Made by a program: the position numbers and the translations under genes
Assembly (NCBI GenBank): GCA_934463165.1
Contig: CAKSJG010000001.1
Span: forward strand, 248,001 to 312,000
DNA length: 64,000 nt
Direction of reading: 5' to 3'
Source of the DNA: an uncultured Clostridia bacterium
Lineage (GTDB): Bacteria; Bacillota; Clostridia; UMGS1810
Shown here: one piece after another, positions 34,701 through 44,817 of the stretch
How positions within the stretch are numbered: position 1 is the stretch's first letter
How the letters are laid out: every line of letters begins with the position of its first letter
Notes under the pieces: generated by a model
Databases searched by the model: none
Told to the model about the DNA's origin: nothing
What the model saw: the letters and a program-made list of their open reading frames with translations, nothing else

Positions 34701-35717
34701 TTAACAGCCTTTGTTTTCATCTATGCCCAAATACGGCACTGCATTAAGATCCATACCGGCAAAATGATTTTTTTTCATTTCATAATATGCACTGCATCCG
34801 ATCATTGCCGCATTATCCGTACATAATATCGGTGACGGATAATAGACGGATATGTCACCTTTTCTGTTGTCTAATTCCAGGCGCAGTCTTGAATTTGATG
34901 CAACACCGCCTGCCAAAGCAACTTTTTTGCAGTTTCTTTTATTTGCTGCAGAAAGCAAATTATCTGTCAAAACTTCGCATACACTTTTTTGAAAGCTTGC
35001 AGCTATATCACTGCGGTTATACGACTCACCCTTTTGCTCAGCCGCGTGGCAGTAATTTACTACTGCGGTTTTAAGTCCGCTAAAGCTAAAGTCATAGCAA
35101 TCATCACCGAAATTCACTTTTTTAAATTTTACAGCATCCTCATTGCCATCACGCGCAAGCTTGTCTATCTTCGGTCCGCCCGGGTAGCCGAGACCGAGAA
35201 CACGCGCAACCTTATCAAAAGCCTCACCTGCTGCGTCATCCCGTGTCTGACCGAGAATTTCATACTCTGTATAATCATGAACATGAACAATATGACTGTG
35301 ACCTCCGGATGCGACAAGAGCAATAAACGGCGGTTCAAGATCTGGATGCTCAATAAAATTTGCGCATATATGACCTCGTATGTGATGTACGGGAATAAGC
35401 GGTTTATCAAGTGCCATAGACAGCGCTTTTGCAGCCGAAACACCAACAAGCAGCGCTCCGACGAGCCCCGGAGCATATGTGACGGCAACATAATCAATGT
35501 CTTTAAAGTTCACCGCTGCATCATCAATAGCCTGCCTGATAACAGGAACAATTGCTTCAAGATGCTTTCTGGATGCTACTTCGGGCACAACGCCGCCGAA
35601 TTTTTTGTGTATATCTATCTGTGATGAAATTACATTTGATAAAACAGTTCTGCCGTCTTTCACAACGGCTGCCGCTGTTTCATCACAGGACGATTCAATT
35701 GCAAGTATAAGAGACAA
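34701..35717 (-). CDS. tsaD: tRNA N6-adenosine threonylcarbamoyltransferase
   Basis: Transfers the threonylcarbamoyl group to A37 of ANN-decoding tRNAs (t6A). The 338 residues are normal length. The metal site HHIRGH gives His112 and His116, and the ASKH-fold phosphate loops IESSCDETAAA and VASGGHSH are present. It is the last gene of prfA-tsaC-ywlE-rimI-tsaD, so two t6A enzymes share a cluster; tsaB and tsaE are not in the window. Confidence 0.97.
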   Translation of the reverse strand: MSLILAIESSCDETAAAVVKDGRTVLSNVISSQIDIHKKFGGVVPEVASRKHLEAIVPVIRQAIDDAAVNFKDIDYVAVTYAPGLVGALLVGVSAAKALSMALDKPLIPVHHIRGHICANFIEHPDLEPPFIALVASGGHSHIVHVHDYTEYEILGQTRDDAAGEAFDKVARVLGLGYPGGPKIDKLARDGNEDAVKFKKVNFGDDCYDFSFSGLKTAVVNYCHAAEQKGESYNRSDIAASFQKSVCEVLTDNLLSAANKRNCKKVALAGGVASNSRLRLELDNRKGDISVYYPSPILCTDNAAMIGCSAYYEMKKNHFAGMDLNAVPYLGIDENKGC

Positions 35718-35727
35718 TTTATATCAC

Positions 35728-36180
35728 CTACCCCTTGAGTGTTTTTGTCATTAAAATGGCAGTTTCCCGATTGTCGGAATAATAATTTTTTCTTCTTCCA
35801 ACTTCTTTAAAACCATTTTTTTCATATAACTTTATTGCATTATAATTTGACTCTCTTACTTCAAGTGTAATAAAGCTTAATTTTTCATCAAAAGCAAATT
35901 CTTCTGTCAGCTTAAGCAATTTTGAGGCAATGCCCTTGTTTCTGAAGTCGGGATGCACGGCAAGATTGGTTATACTGCCCTCATCAAGAACAAAATCAAT
36001 TCCGCAATATCCGACAGCCTTGCCGTCACAGACCGCAACAATATAGTAAGACTTTGGATTTGAAATTTCATTTTCAAATACCGATCGGCTCCAATTAACA
36101 TCAAAACATATGCTGTCCAATTCGCAAACCGAATCCAAAAAATTGCTGTCTAATTTATGATAAGTTATTTTCATTGGCAT
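35728..36180 (-). CDS. rimI: Ribosomal-protein alanine N-acetyltransferase-like protein
   Basis: A 150-residue GNAT acetyltransferase. The acetyl-CoA loop reads HPDFRNKGIASKLL, and LEVRESNYNAIKLYEKNGF is typical of RimI. Its usual target is the N-terminus of ribosomal protein S18, but Firmicute RimI is often clustered with tsaB/tsaD. The start overlaps the end of the phosphatase gene by 26 bases (20 if the second ATG is used). Confidence 0.9.
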   Translation of the reverse strand: MPMKITYHKLDSNFLDSVCELDSICFDVNWSRSVFENEISNPKSYYIVAVCDGKAVGYCGIDFVLDEGSITNLAVHPDFRNKGIASKLLKLTEEFAFDEKLSFITLEVRESNYNAIKLYEKNGFKEVGRRKNYYSDNRETAILMTKTLKG

Positions 36181-36622
36181 TACCGTATAATTTTAAATAT
36201 ATATTATTCACAGCATCATAAAGCTGTTTTGCACACAATATATATGTTTTTATATCACCGCCAAAAGGATCGGCTATATCACCTGTACCCGTAAATTCAC
36301 CCACGGAATATATTTTACCGGAGTAATCCGGGAACATTTTTTTTAAATAAGCGCTGTGCACTGATGTCATTGTAAATATATAATCAGCCTCAACAATTAC
36401 ATTCATGTTTAAATTTGCTGCAGTATGATCTGATATATCAACGCCGTATTCATCAGCAGCAAGCATAGCGTTATGGCTTACGGGGGCGCCTTCATCCGCT
36501 GAAATACCGGCAGATATTACATTTACGTTTTCAATATTATTTTTTTTGCATATATGCTTCATAAAACCCTCTGCCATTGGGCTTCGACATGTATTTCCGG
36601 TGCATACAAACATAATATTCAT
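36155..36622 (-). CDS. ywlE: Low-molecular-weight protein phosphatase (arginine phosphatase type)
   Basis: A 155-residue LMW phosphatase. The P-loop CTGNTCRS has Cys7 and Arg13, and the general-acid Asp lies in the DPFGG segment. Threonine at position 11 of the loop is the residue that in YwlE favours phospho-arginine over phospho-tyrosine, so it is probably an arginine phosphatase. That points to a McsB-type arginine kinase elsewhere in the genome. It lies directly after tsaC, as in Bacillus. Confidence 0.88.
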   Translation of the reverse strand: MNIMFVCTGNTCRSPMAEGFMKHICKKNNIENVNVISAGISADEGAPVSHNAMLAADEYGVDISDHTAANLNMNVIVEADYIFTMTSVHSAYLKKMFPDYSGKIYSVGEFTGTGDIADPFGGDIKTYILCAKQLYDAVNNIYLKLYGNANENNLS

Positions 36623-36626
36623 AAAT

Positions 36627-37628
36627 TCACACCTCTATTATTTTATGACCTGCGGATTTATACAATCTGTTCCTGACAGCTATTCCGATGCCGCTTTCTA
36701 CGGCAAATTCCGCATATATTCTTTTGATTCCTTTTTTATCAAACATTCTCAGCATCGTAAAAAGATTATGCGCATACTCGCCCATGGAATCACCGGCGTT
36801 AAGCGTCAGGTCCGAATTGCCGTATTCACCGCCTTTATAGGTTAAAACACCGACGCTTGATTCTGAATTTAAGCATTCGGAAATATATTTTCTGACGTTG
36901 GTTTTTTCTCCCTGAACGACAATAACATCAGCTTTCGGTGAATAGTGTTTATATTTCAGTCCCGGGCATTTGGGAACAGCATCGTTATCTACGAGTCCGC
37001 TGTCAAGATAAGCATTATCTATATGAAATTTTACCATTTCGAGAGTCACGGCGCCCGGACGTAAAATAACAGTATCTTCACCGGACACATCAATAACCGT
37101 AGATTCCAGACCTATCTCGCAGCCGGTGCCGTCTATTATATAATCAACTCTGCCGTTTAAATCATCTATTACATCCGAGCAAACCGTCGGACTCGGGCTT
37201 CCTGACAGATTAGCGCTGGGAGCCGCCACCAACACCTTGCTTTTTTTTATAAGATCATGCGCTGTTTTGTTTGACGGGAAACGTACCGCAACAGTGTCAA
37301 GTCCTGCTGTTACTTTGTACGGAACCGATTGCTGTTTTTTGAAAATAAGAGTCATCGGTCCCGGCCAAAATGCGTTGATCAGCTTCTCGGCATTGGAATT
37401 AATTTCAAAAGCAAGCTTGCTCAGATCAGACAAATCGGATATATGAACAATAAGCGGATTATCTCCCGGTCTGCCTTTAGCTTTATATATTTTTTCGACA
37501 GCTGTATCATTGAATGCGTCTGCACCGAGACCGTAGACGGTTTCCGTCGGAAAAACCACTGTTCCTCCGCTTGCAAGACAAGCCGCTGCCTCGTCTATAT
37601 CATTTGATTTTACAATCTTAGTAGTCAT
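36627..37628 (-). CDS. tsaC: L-threonylcarbamoyladenylate synthase (Sua5 type)
   Basis: Makes threonylcarbamoyl-AMP from threonine, bicarbonate and ATP, the first step of t6A. The 333 residues contain the YrdC domain (FPTETVYGLGADA, KAKGRPGDNPLIVHI, VAAPSANLSGSPSPT) and the C-terminal Sua5 domain (CPGLKYKHYSPKADV), so it is the long Sua5 form. It lies between prfA and ywlE. Confidence 0.96.
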   Translation of the reverse strand: MTTKIVKSNDIDEAAACLASGGTVVFPTETVYGLGADAFNDTAVEKIYKAKGRPGDNPLIVHISDLSDLSKLAFEINSNAEKLINAFWPGPMTLIFKKQQSVPYKVTAGLDTVAVRFPSNKTAHDLIKKSKVLVAAPSANLSGSPSPTVCSDVIDDLNGRVDYIIDGTGCEIGLESTVIDVSGEDTVILRPGAVTLEMVKFHIDNAYLDSGLVDNDAVPKCPGLKYKHYSPKADVIVVQGEKTNVRKYISECLNSESSVGVLTYKGGEYGNSDLTLNAGDSMGEYAHNLFTMLRMFDKKGIKRIYAEFAVESGIGIAVRNRLYKSAGHKIIEV

Positions 37629-37643
37629 TATTGTTTCTTCCTG

Positions 37644-38717
37644 TTATTCTTCATTCAATTTCAGTTTTTCACTTTGGTCAGAAGTAATCAAAGCATCGAT
37701 TATTTCATCAAGATCTCCGTTCATTACTGATTCAAGCCTATGAATTGTAAGACCGATGCGATGATCGGTAACTCTGCCCTGAGGATAGTTATACGTTCTT
37801 ATTCTCTCGCTTCTGTCTCCCGAACCCACCTGACTTTTTCTTTCTTTTGAAATAGCGTCATTCTGTTGACTCAGCATCATATCATAAACTCTTGAACGAA
37901 GAATTTTCATAGCCTTATCTTTGTTTTTGTGCTGTGATTTTTCGTCCTGACACGAAACGACAACGCCTGTCGGGATATGCGTTATTCTGACAGCCGAGTC
38001 TGTTGTATTAACGCACTGACCGCCCGGACCGCCGGCACGGAAAACATCGATTCTCAGATCATTGGGATTAATTTCGACCTCAACATCTTCCACTTCAGGA
38101 AGCACCGCCACCGTTGCAGCCGATGTATGTATTCTGCCGCCCGACTCCGTTGACGGAATACGCTGAACACGGTGGACACCGCTTTCAAACTTAAGGCGGC
38201 TGTACGCCTTTTCGCCGTTAATGGCAAACGTGACTTCTTTATATCCTCCGATATCTGTCGGATTGGCTGATAAAAGCTCAACCTTCCAATTTTTGGTTTC
38301 GGCATACATTGAATACATCCTTAGCAGATCAGCGGCAAAAAGAGCAGCCTCTTCTCCGCCGGTGCCTCCTCTTATCTCAACAATAACATTTTTTTCGTCG
38401 TTAGGATCTTTAGGCAGAAGGAGTATTTTCATTTCATTGCAAACAGATTCAATTTTTCTTTTGCTGTCTTCCATTTCTTCTTCGATCATATCTTTTTCAT
38501 CCTTGCTGAGACCGGAATCTGCAAGCATTTTCTTTGCCTCTGCAATATTATCATTAAGAGCTTTGTATTCTCTGTATTTTTCAACAATCGGCCCTATATC
38601 CGAATGTTCCTTGCATAACTTTCGCCATAATTGCTGATCGGATATAACTTCCGGATCAGCAATCTGCTGTTCTAATTTAGCAAATCTTTCTTCTATGAAA
38701 GACAATTTATCAAACAT
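37644..38717 (-). CDS. prfA: Peptide chain release factor 1
   Basis: Recognises UAA and UAG and triggers peptide release. It has 357 residues from the ATG at 38717, which has GAGGTG just upstream. The codon-recognition motif Pro-Ser-Thr is at 188-190 and GGQ at 232-234, within RAGGPGGQCVNTTDSAVR. The methyltransferase gene prmC, often next to prfA, is absent here; tsaC follows directly. Confidence 0.97.
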   Translation of the reverse strand: MFDKLSFIEERFAKLEQQIADPEVISDQQLWRKLCKEHSDIGPIVEKYREYKALNDNIAEAKKMLADSGLSKDEKDMIEEEMEDSKRKIESVCNEMKILLLPKDPNDEKNVIVEIRGGTGGEEAALFAADLLRMYSMYAETKNWKVELLSANPTDIGGYKEVTFAINGEKAYSRLKFESGVHRVQRIPSTESGGRIHTSAATVAVLPEVEDVEVEINPNDLRIDVFRAGGPGGQCVNTTDSAVRITHIPTGVVVSCQDEKSQHKNKDKAMKILRSRVYDMMLSQQNDAISKERKSQVGSGDRSERIRTYNYPQGRVTDHRIGLTIHRLESVMNGDLDEIIDALITSDQSEKLKLNEE

Positions 38718-38820
38718 ACTGCACCTCAAAATATATTTATTTATAATTATAACATAACACTTAATGATTTAAAATACATTTCCTTAATTATTAACATTAA
38801 TGTAATATTAATAAGTTAAA

Positions 38821-40896
38821 CTAATTAAATATATCCGAATCATCAAATTGCCTGAAAAGTTTATCAATTCTGTTTCTGACTGCGGTATACTCTGCCGATT
38901 CAAGGTTCGGATCTGCTTTCATTACAATATCCGATTCACGTTGAGCGGCTTCAAGCAAATCAACATCCGAAAACAAATTTGCCACCTTAAGCTCCGGAAT
39001 ACCGTGCTGTCTTGTCCCGAAGAACTGTCCGCAGCCACGAAGTTCAAGATCTTTTTGTGAAATTAAAAATCCATCGGTTGTTTCGGTCATGATTTTCATT
39101 CTCTCGGCACAGTTATCCGTTTTACAGTCAGATACAAGTATACAATATGATTTTTCCCTTCCCCTGCCGACTCTGCCGCGCAGCTGATGAAGCTGCGAAA
39201 GGCCGAATCTCTCGGCGTTTTCAATCATCATAACCGTTGCATTCGGAACGTCAACACCAACCTCTATTACTGTCGTCGATATTAATATATCAATATCACC
39301 GTTTTTAAAGTCATTCATGATTTTATCTTTCTCAGAGGATTTCATTTTGCCGTGAATACACTCCGATTTCAAATTACCGAGTATACTGTGTTTCAGTTTA
39401 TCTTTTATTTCGGCAACCGATGACAATTCGGCAGAAAATTCCGATTCCTCAACAAGCGGACATACAATATAACATTGTCTGCCAATGCTTACTTGCCGAT
39501 AAATGAATTGGTATGCCCTGTCAAGCTTTGACGAGGTTATGTGATATGTCTCTGTTGAAGCTTTAAGTTTCGGCATGGATTTAATAACCGAAACGTTCAG
39601 ATCACCGTATAAAATCAATGATAAAGTACGCGGTATGGGCGTCGCACTCATAACCATAATATGCGAATTTTTACCCTTAGACGATAAAACGGCTCTCTGA
39701 TTTACGCCAAATCTGTGCTGTTCATCTGTTATGCAAAGAGCAAGATTTGCAAATTCCACATTTTTTTCTATAACGGCGTGCGTTCCGACAACAAGGCCGA
39801 ATTCTCCGTCTTTTATCTTTTGCAAAACTTCGTTTTTCTTTTTAGTTGAAGAAGTAAGAAGTGTTATTTTTATATCATCGCCGTACATTTTTTTCAGAGT
39901 TTCAAAATGCTGAACAGCAAGTATTTCCGTCGGAGCCATAAAAACGCTTTGATACCCGGCCGCGCACACGGCTTTAATTGCAACGGCGGCAACGGCGGTT
40001 TTCCCGCAGCCCACGTCTCCCTGAACAAGTCTGTTCATTTGTTTTCCGCCCAAAAAATCGGCACATATTTCGTTAAGTGCTTTTTTCTGACCGTCGGTAA
40101 GTTCAAACGGAAGCGTGGCAGCAAAACTGCGCATGCTTTCCGCTGCATTATTTATTATATATCCGACATTGGCCAAACGCTTATTTTTTAAACATCTGAG
40201 CGCAATGCTCAAAACAAATAATTCTTCGAATGCAAGCCGTTTATGCGCCGCTTTGATATCCGTTTCGTCATTGGGCAAATGAATCCTGACAATCGCTTCT
40301 TTAATGTTTAAAAGTGAATATTTGCTTTTTAGGTTATCCGGTATGCAATCGTTAAGAAAATCCGCATAATTAAGAGCCGATTTCACATATTCGGATATGG
40401 TTTTCGTTGTAAGCCCCGTTGTAGCATGATATATTGGGACTATACGCCCGGTATTCGAAAGCTTATCGGCTTCTTCCATGAATTTAAGTTCAAATTCATA
40501 TCCGCTGCCGGATGAAACAGCTTTTCCGTACACCATATATAACACTCCTGCTTTCAGCCTCGGCTTGGAAAATGATGCCGAAAACCATTTGACCGTTACC
40601 GGATCATAACCATCGGTAGCTCTTAAGATAAAAAGCGAAAGCTTGGATCTTATTTTCTTTTCAACCACCTGTCTGACAGGTCTTATTTTTATACAGCAAT
40701 ATTCATTCGGAACGCATTCGGAAATTCTACACACTTTTCTTCTGTCTTCATATGTCCTCGGAAAATAATACATTAAATCCCAGACGGAATATATCCCCAG
40801 TTTATTAAGCAGCAGGGCTTTTTTAGGCCCGATTCCCTTTAATATTTCCACGGAAGAATTAAGCTTGTTCTGTATGTTGTCTTTTTCTTTATCCAT
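38821..40896 (-). CDS. recG: ATP-dependent DNA helicase RecG
   Basis: A 691-residue branch-migrating helicase that remodels stalled forks and Holliday junctions. The N-terminal wedge/OB domain is followed by the SF2 motor with Walker A GDVGCGKT at 293-300, the DEQH box (DEQHRFG), ATPIPRTL and the motif VI QLRGRVGRG. It sits downstream of the yloV-like gene as in Bacillus; a terminator separates the two. Confidence 0.97.
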   Translation of the reverse strand: MDKEKDNIQNKLNSSVEILKGIGPKKALLLNKLGIYSVWDLMYYFPRTYEDRRKVCRISECVPNEYCCIKIRPVRQVVEKKIRSKLSLFILRATDGYDPVTVKWFSASFSKPRLKAGVLYMVYGKAVSSGSGYEFELKFMEEADKLSNTGRIVPIYHATTGLTTKTISEYVKSALNYADFLNDCIPDNLKSKYSLLNIKEAIVRIHLPNDETDIKAAHKRLAFEELFVLSIALRCLKNKRLANVGYIINNAAESMRSFAATLPFELTDGQKKALNEICADFLGGKQMNRLVQGDVGCGKTAVAAVAIKAVCAAGYQSVFMAPTEILAVQHFETLKKMYGDDIKITLLTSSTKKKNEVLQKIKDGEFGLVVGTHAVIEKNVEFANLALCITDEQHRFGVNQRAVLSSKGKNSHIMVMSATPIPRTLSLILYGDLNVSVIKSMPKLKASTETYHITSSKLDRAYQFIYRQVSIGRQCYIVCPLVEESEFSAELSSVAEIKDKLKHSILGNLKSECIHGKMKSSEKDKIMNDFKNGDIDILISTTVIEVGVDVPNATVMMIENAERFGLSQLHQLRGRVGRGREKSYCILVSDCKTDNCAERMKIMTETTDGFLISQKDLELRGCGQFFGTRQHGIPELKVANLFSDVDLLEAAQRESDIVMKADPNLESAEYTAVRNRIDKLFRQFDDSDIFN

Positions 40897-40924
40897 TTTT
40901 TCTCCACATAAGATTATCTAAAAT

Positions 40925-40954
40925 AAAAGCTCTGCAATATACGGCAGAGCTTTT
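40925..40954 (-). terminator. Terminator of the yloU-yloV-like operon
   Basis: A perfect 11-bp stem, AAAAGCTCTGC with GCAGAGCTTTT, has an 8-base loop. On the minus strand ATTTTAG follows. It lies between the yloV-like gene and recG. Confidence 0.75.
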
Positions 40955-40959
40955 CGTTT

Positions 40960-42591
40960 TTATTCTACGGATATTAAGTAATCATATACCGGCTGACCGC
41001 CAAAATGCATAAATACATCACAATCGGAATATGTGTTTTCAAGTTTTGCTTTCAGGTCGGCGGCTGTCTTTTCGTCAATATCATTACCGTAAAATACCGT
41101 TATAACGCTTGAATCATCATCAATTGCCGCGTTAAGGCATGACATAACGGAAGAATCGATATCTGAATCGGACGCTTCTATTTTTCCGTCCAGTATTCCA
41201 AGATAATCTCCCTCTTTAATTACGGTTCCGTCAACAGAGGTATCTCTTACGGCATGCGTAATCTGAATACTCTTAACACCGGCAAGTGCTTCCTCAAAAG
41301 CAGCCTTGTTTTCATCGGGTGAAAGAGTTTCATCAAAACAAATCATGCAAGCCATAGATTGGTTTACGCTTGATGTCGGTATAACACATGTATTGTCTCC
41401 GCAAAGTCTTTCGGCCTGCTGAGCTGCCATTATTATATTTTTATTATTCGGGAAAATAAAGATATGCTCCGCATTGATGTTTTTTACGGCGTCAACAATA
41501 TCTTCCGTGCTCGGATTCATTGTCTGTCCGCCTTCGATTATTGTGTCCACACCAATATCTTTCAGAGCTCCCGAAATACCGTCACCCGCCGCAACAGCCA
41601 CAAAAGCATATTTCTTTTTTTCTTCGGGTTTGCTTTCATCTTTTTTATTAATAAGGCTGCTGTGCTGCAGCTTCATATTTTCTATCTTGACACTTGAGAG
41701 AATACCGACTTTTAACGCCTCACCGAGAACGATATTGGGATTGTTGGTGTGAATATGAAGTTTTACAATTTCATCGTCATCAACAATAACTATGCTGTCT
41801 CCGAGTTTTTCAACAGCAGTTTTAAATTCAAATGCCGACTTGCCCTTAAACGATTTTTCAACTATACATTCGGTACAGTATGCAAATTTTATGTTTTCTC
41901 CCTCAGTATGCGAAACACCGCTTTGGGATACTTCCTGCTGTTTTTCGCTGAGTTCTATAATTTTCCCCTGCGAAAGACAATAAAGCATACCCTCTGCAAT
42001 GAACATCAAACCCTGACCGCCGGAATCGACAACACCTGCTTCTTTAAGCTTCGGCAAGAGATCCGGAGTTGAGGCAAGCGCTTTTTGACCTGCGTCAACA
42101 ACTATGGCAATAAACTGCTCCACATCTTCGCAATCACCACTGTATTCAACTGCACACTCTCCCATTACGCGGGCAACGGTGAGTATCGTACCCTCCGTCG
42201 GCTTCATTACAGCGCGGTATGCACAATCCGATGCTGATTTAAACGCTTCGGATAAAAGCTTAACGTCACATACTTCATGCCCTTTAAATGCCCTTTTCAC
42301 ACCGCGCATAAGCTGCGAAAGAATTACACCCGAGTTACCGCGTGCTCCTCTTAAGGTATTGTTGGCAACCGATTTGAGGACAGTATATATATTGTCCTCA
42401 TCAGATACATGTGACAAATCGGATAAACACGCTTTCATAGTCATTGACATATTTGTACCCGTATCACCGTCAGGCACCGGGAAAACATTCATATCATCAA
42501 CCTTATGTCTGTTATTGATAAGGTTATGAGCACCGGATATAAGCATATCCGACAATAATTTACCGTTTATTTCACGTTTCAATTGTGTCAC
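40960..42591 (-). CDS. DAK2 domain protein, YloV/FakA-like
   Basis: A 543-residue protein of the YloV family. The N-terminal DhaL (DAK2) domain has NVFPVPDGDTGTNMSMT (residues 35-51) and LRGARGNSGVILSQL. The middle and C-terminal parts resemble FakA, the ATP-binding subunit of fatty acid kinase, which phosphorylates fatty acids bound to FakB (DegV family). No FakB is seen here. It overlaps the Asp23-family gene by 4 bases, the standard yloU-yloV pair. Confidence 0.9.
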   Translation of the reverse strand: MTQLKREINGKLLSDMLISGAHNLINNRHKVDDMNVFPVPDGDTGTNMSMTMKACLSDLSHVSDEDNIYTVLKSVANNTLRGARGNSGVILSQLMRGVKRAFKGHEVCDVKLLSEAFKSASDCAYRAVMKPTEGTILTVARVMGECAVEYSGDCEDVEQFIAIVVDAGQKALASTPDLLPKLKEAGVVDSGGQGLMFIAEGMLYCLSQGKIIELSEKQQEVSQSGVSHTEGENIKFAYCTECIVEKSFKGKSAFEFKTAVEKLGDSIVIVDDDEIVKLHIHTNNPNIVLGEALKVGILSSVKIENMKLQHSSLINKKDESKPEEKKKYAFVAVAAGDGISGALKDIGVDTIIEGGQTMNPSTEDIVDAVKNINAEHIFIFPNNKNIIMAAQQAERLCGDNTCVIPTSSVNQSMACMICFDETLSPDENKAAFEEALAGVKSIQITHAVRDTSVDGTVIKEGDYLGILDGKIEASDSDIDSSVMSCLNAAIDDDSSVITVFYGNDIDEKTAADLKAKLENTYSDCDVFMHFGGQPVYDYLISVE

Positions 42592-42956
42592 TCCTGTTCC
42601 TGTACTCTGAATCCTTCAACATATACGTTAACCTGTTCTACATCAAGCCCCGTCATATGAGTGATCTGATATTTTACATTTTTTATTATGCTTTTTGCTA
42701 TAACATTAATATTAACGCCGTATTCAATAATCGCATGCAAATCGCATGATATTTTATTTCCGTCATTGACAGCAACTTTAATACCCTTTGTTATATTTTC
42801 TCTTTTTAAAAGACTGGCAACACTGTCTGTTTTTGATCGGTATGCCATTCCGACAACACCGTATGACATGGTTGCCGCATAGCCGGCAATTTTAGCAATA
42901 ACATCTGAATCAATTGAAACTGCTCCTTTTGCAAGTTCAAATTCTGCATTAGCCAT
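42588..42956 (-). CDS. Asp23/Gls24 family envelope stress protein (YloU-like)
   Basis: About 122 residues from the ATG before ANAEFELAKG, chosen because AAAGG lies eight bases upstream; two earlier in-frame starts overlap that site. It has the Asp23 pattern VIAKIAGYAATMSYGVVGMAYR and VNVYVEGFRV at the end. Family members associate with the membrane or take part in stress or lipid-linked roles, without a settled function. A TATAAT lies just upstream. Confidence 0.9.
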   Translation of the reverse strand: MANAEFELAKGAVSIDSDVIAKIAGYAATMSYGVVGMAYRSKTDSVASLLKRENITKGIKVAVNDGNKISCDLHAIIEYGVNINVIAKSIIKNVKYQITHMTGLDVEQVNVYVEGFRVQEQE

Positions 42957-43000
42957 ATTATTCATCCTTTCTTTATTATACAAGATTTTTATTTTAATCT

Positions 43001-44806
43001 TTATTCTTTTAAATCTATTATTATAACATCATCCGTATCGGCAAAATACATGCCCTCTCTGCTTCTGCATGTTGTCAGAAACATTTGCCTTTCACTCGCA
43101 TATGAATGTATAAAATCAAGAAAGACAACCGTTTTTGAATCATCGGCAGATGTAAATATATCATCCATAAATACCGGTACGCGGTCATCGCCGTATTCAA
43201 GTGCCGAAATAACCGAAAACCTTATCGCCAGACGAAGCAAATCGGCAGTTCCTCTGCTGAGTGACTTATAGCTTTTAAGCTCTCCGTTTAAAACAACGCA
43301 ATAATCGCCACCCATTGCTTTAACACTGTCAAATCCCGCAACTGCCGTCGAAAAAATTCTGTATGCATCACGTGAAATATCGGGAACCATGCTGTTTTTC
43401 ATAACCGAATATGCACTGTCCAAAATATCTTCGGCAACATCATAAAGCCTTGTTTTATCATATATTTTAATTAGATCATTATTAAGCTTTTCAGATTTTT
43501 TCTCAAGATCGGAAAGCTTCAAACGCAGACTGCTGCTTTCAAATGCAACATTATCATACATCATAAGCTGAGCTTCAAATCTTCTGAGTTCATCTTCTTT
43601 TTTACATATTATATCATTTAATTCTTCTTTTGTAAAGGCATTTATTGTGTTTTTATTGGTTTCGGTGCTGTTTTTTTCGGATAATAAATTAATTTCAGCC
43701 TGTTTAATCATGTTTTTTATTTCACTTATTCGGTTTTTACAGCCGGCAATATCATTTTTTATGTCTCGTATACTGTCATCATTATAATATATACCACCCC
43801 TTTTTAACATGCATACCAAACCAAACGCAATGCCTGTGATGCCTGCGGCGAACGCAAAAATAAAATACCTGCTTAAAACATTTGTAAACGATAAAAAAAT
43901 AACCGCTGACGAAATAACCGCAAGAAATATACCCATGATAAAGATTTTGGATTTATGCCTTCCTGCCTTTTTTTCATTTTCAATCAAATACCTGTCATGC
44001 TTATTTTCCAATTCTCGAAGCTGCAAATCGGCACTTGTCTTCTGCATTTTAAGTTCGCTCAGTGAATCCGCCCTGTCTTTTAACGCATTGCTGTAATAAT
44101 CGGTATCACGTAATTCTTGTTTCAGCTTTTCAATATCATTTTTTATTACTTCCCTTTTTGATATCAGTTCATCATTTTCGGAAAGCTTATTTTTAACATC
44201 GGTAATTTCCGAATTACATTTATTCAATTTTGATTTTACGGCATTTATCTGAGAATCGGCTCTTTTTTCGGAAGAAATGCCGGATCTTTTCTCGTTAAGC
44301 AGCGTTTTCACTTTTGAATATGAAATTTCCGAGGTTGAATCCGTCAGCAAACGTATTATGTCGGAATCAATGTCCGAATCGGTAACCGAAAAAACATCGC
44401 TAATGAAAAATGTGTCGGAAAAAGCTTTTTCGTCAATATTTCCGATTAACCCGGCAGGCGAAATATCCGTCATTCTTTCTCCGCTTTCGCTGTCATATAT
44501 TTCAAGTTTTTTGCTGCCGTTCTTCATTCCCTCGCTCCGATATATTGTATATCTTTTTGACATATACGTAAGCTCTATGCTTCCGCTCATCGGCATACCG
44601 TTCCATGGCATGTATTTTTCTTTAAAAGACAGATCACCGGGCAATTTTTTCACCTTTGTTCCGTAAAAAACAAATTTTATGAAATTCAAAAGTGTTGATT
44701 TTCCCGCTCCGTTTTCTGCGTAAATTATATTAAGTCCGTCACCCGGTGTCAGATGAATATCGCTGAGGTTACCGAAGTTATTTATTTTTATCTCATCTAT
44801 CGTCAA
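43001..44806 (-). CDS. YhaN/SbcC-like AAA ATPase with central membrane segment
   Basis: A 601-residue ABC-type ATPase of the SMC/Rad50 superfamily. It has the N-terminal INNFGNLSDIHL with Walker A YAENGAGKSTLL, a coiled-coil middle, and the C-terminal signature LSRGTADLLRLA with Walker B VPVFMDDIF. Two hydrophobic stretches (about residues 287-306 and 312-332) interrupt the coiled coil, as I recall for B. subtilis YhaN. It is shorter than typical YhaN or SbcC. It lies 11 bases after the metallophosphoesterase gene, as in SbcCD-type pairs, so DNA-end processing at the membrane is a reasonable guess. Confidence 0.82.
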   Translation of the reverse strand: MTIDEIKINNFGNLSDIHLTPGDGLNIIYAENGAGKSTLLNFIKFVFYGTKVKKLPGDLSFKEKYMPWNGMPMSGSIELTYMSKRYTIYRSEGMKNGSKKLEIYDSESGERMTDISPAGLIGNIDEKAFSDTFFISDVFSVTDSDIDSDIIRLLTDSTSEISYSKVKTLLNEKRSGISSEKRADSQINAVKSKLNKCNSEITDVKNKLSENDELISKREVIKNDIEKLKQELRDTDYYSNALKDRADSLSELKMQKTSADLQLRELENKHDRYLIENEKKAGRHKSKIFIMGIFLAVISSAVIFLSFTNVLSRYFIFAFAAGITGIAFGLVCMLKRGGIYYNDDSIRDIKNDIAGCKNRISEIKNMIKQAEINLLSEKNSTETNKNTINAFTKEELNDIICKKEDELRRFEAQLMMYDNVAFESSSLRLKLSDLEKKSEKLNNDLIKIYDKTRLYDVAEDILDSAYSVMKNSMVPDISRDAYRIFSTAVAGFDSVKAMGGDYCVVLNGELKSYKSLSRGTADLLRLAIRFSVISALEYGDDRVPVFMDDIFTSADDSKTVVFLDFIHSYASERQMFLTTCRSREGMYFADTDDVIIIDLKE

Positions 44807-44817
44807 AAAATCATCCC

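Noticed and set aside
34989..35624. 211-codon open frame antisense to tsaD
   Set aside because: The tsaD frame has all catalytic motifs; the antisense product resembles no family and lacks a ribosome site.
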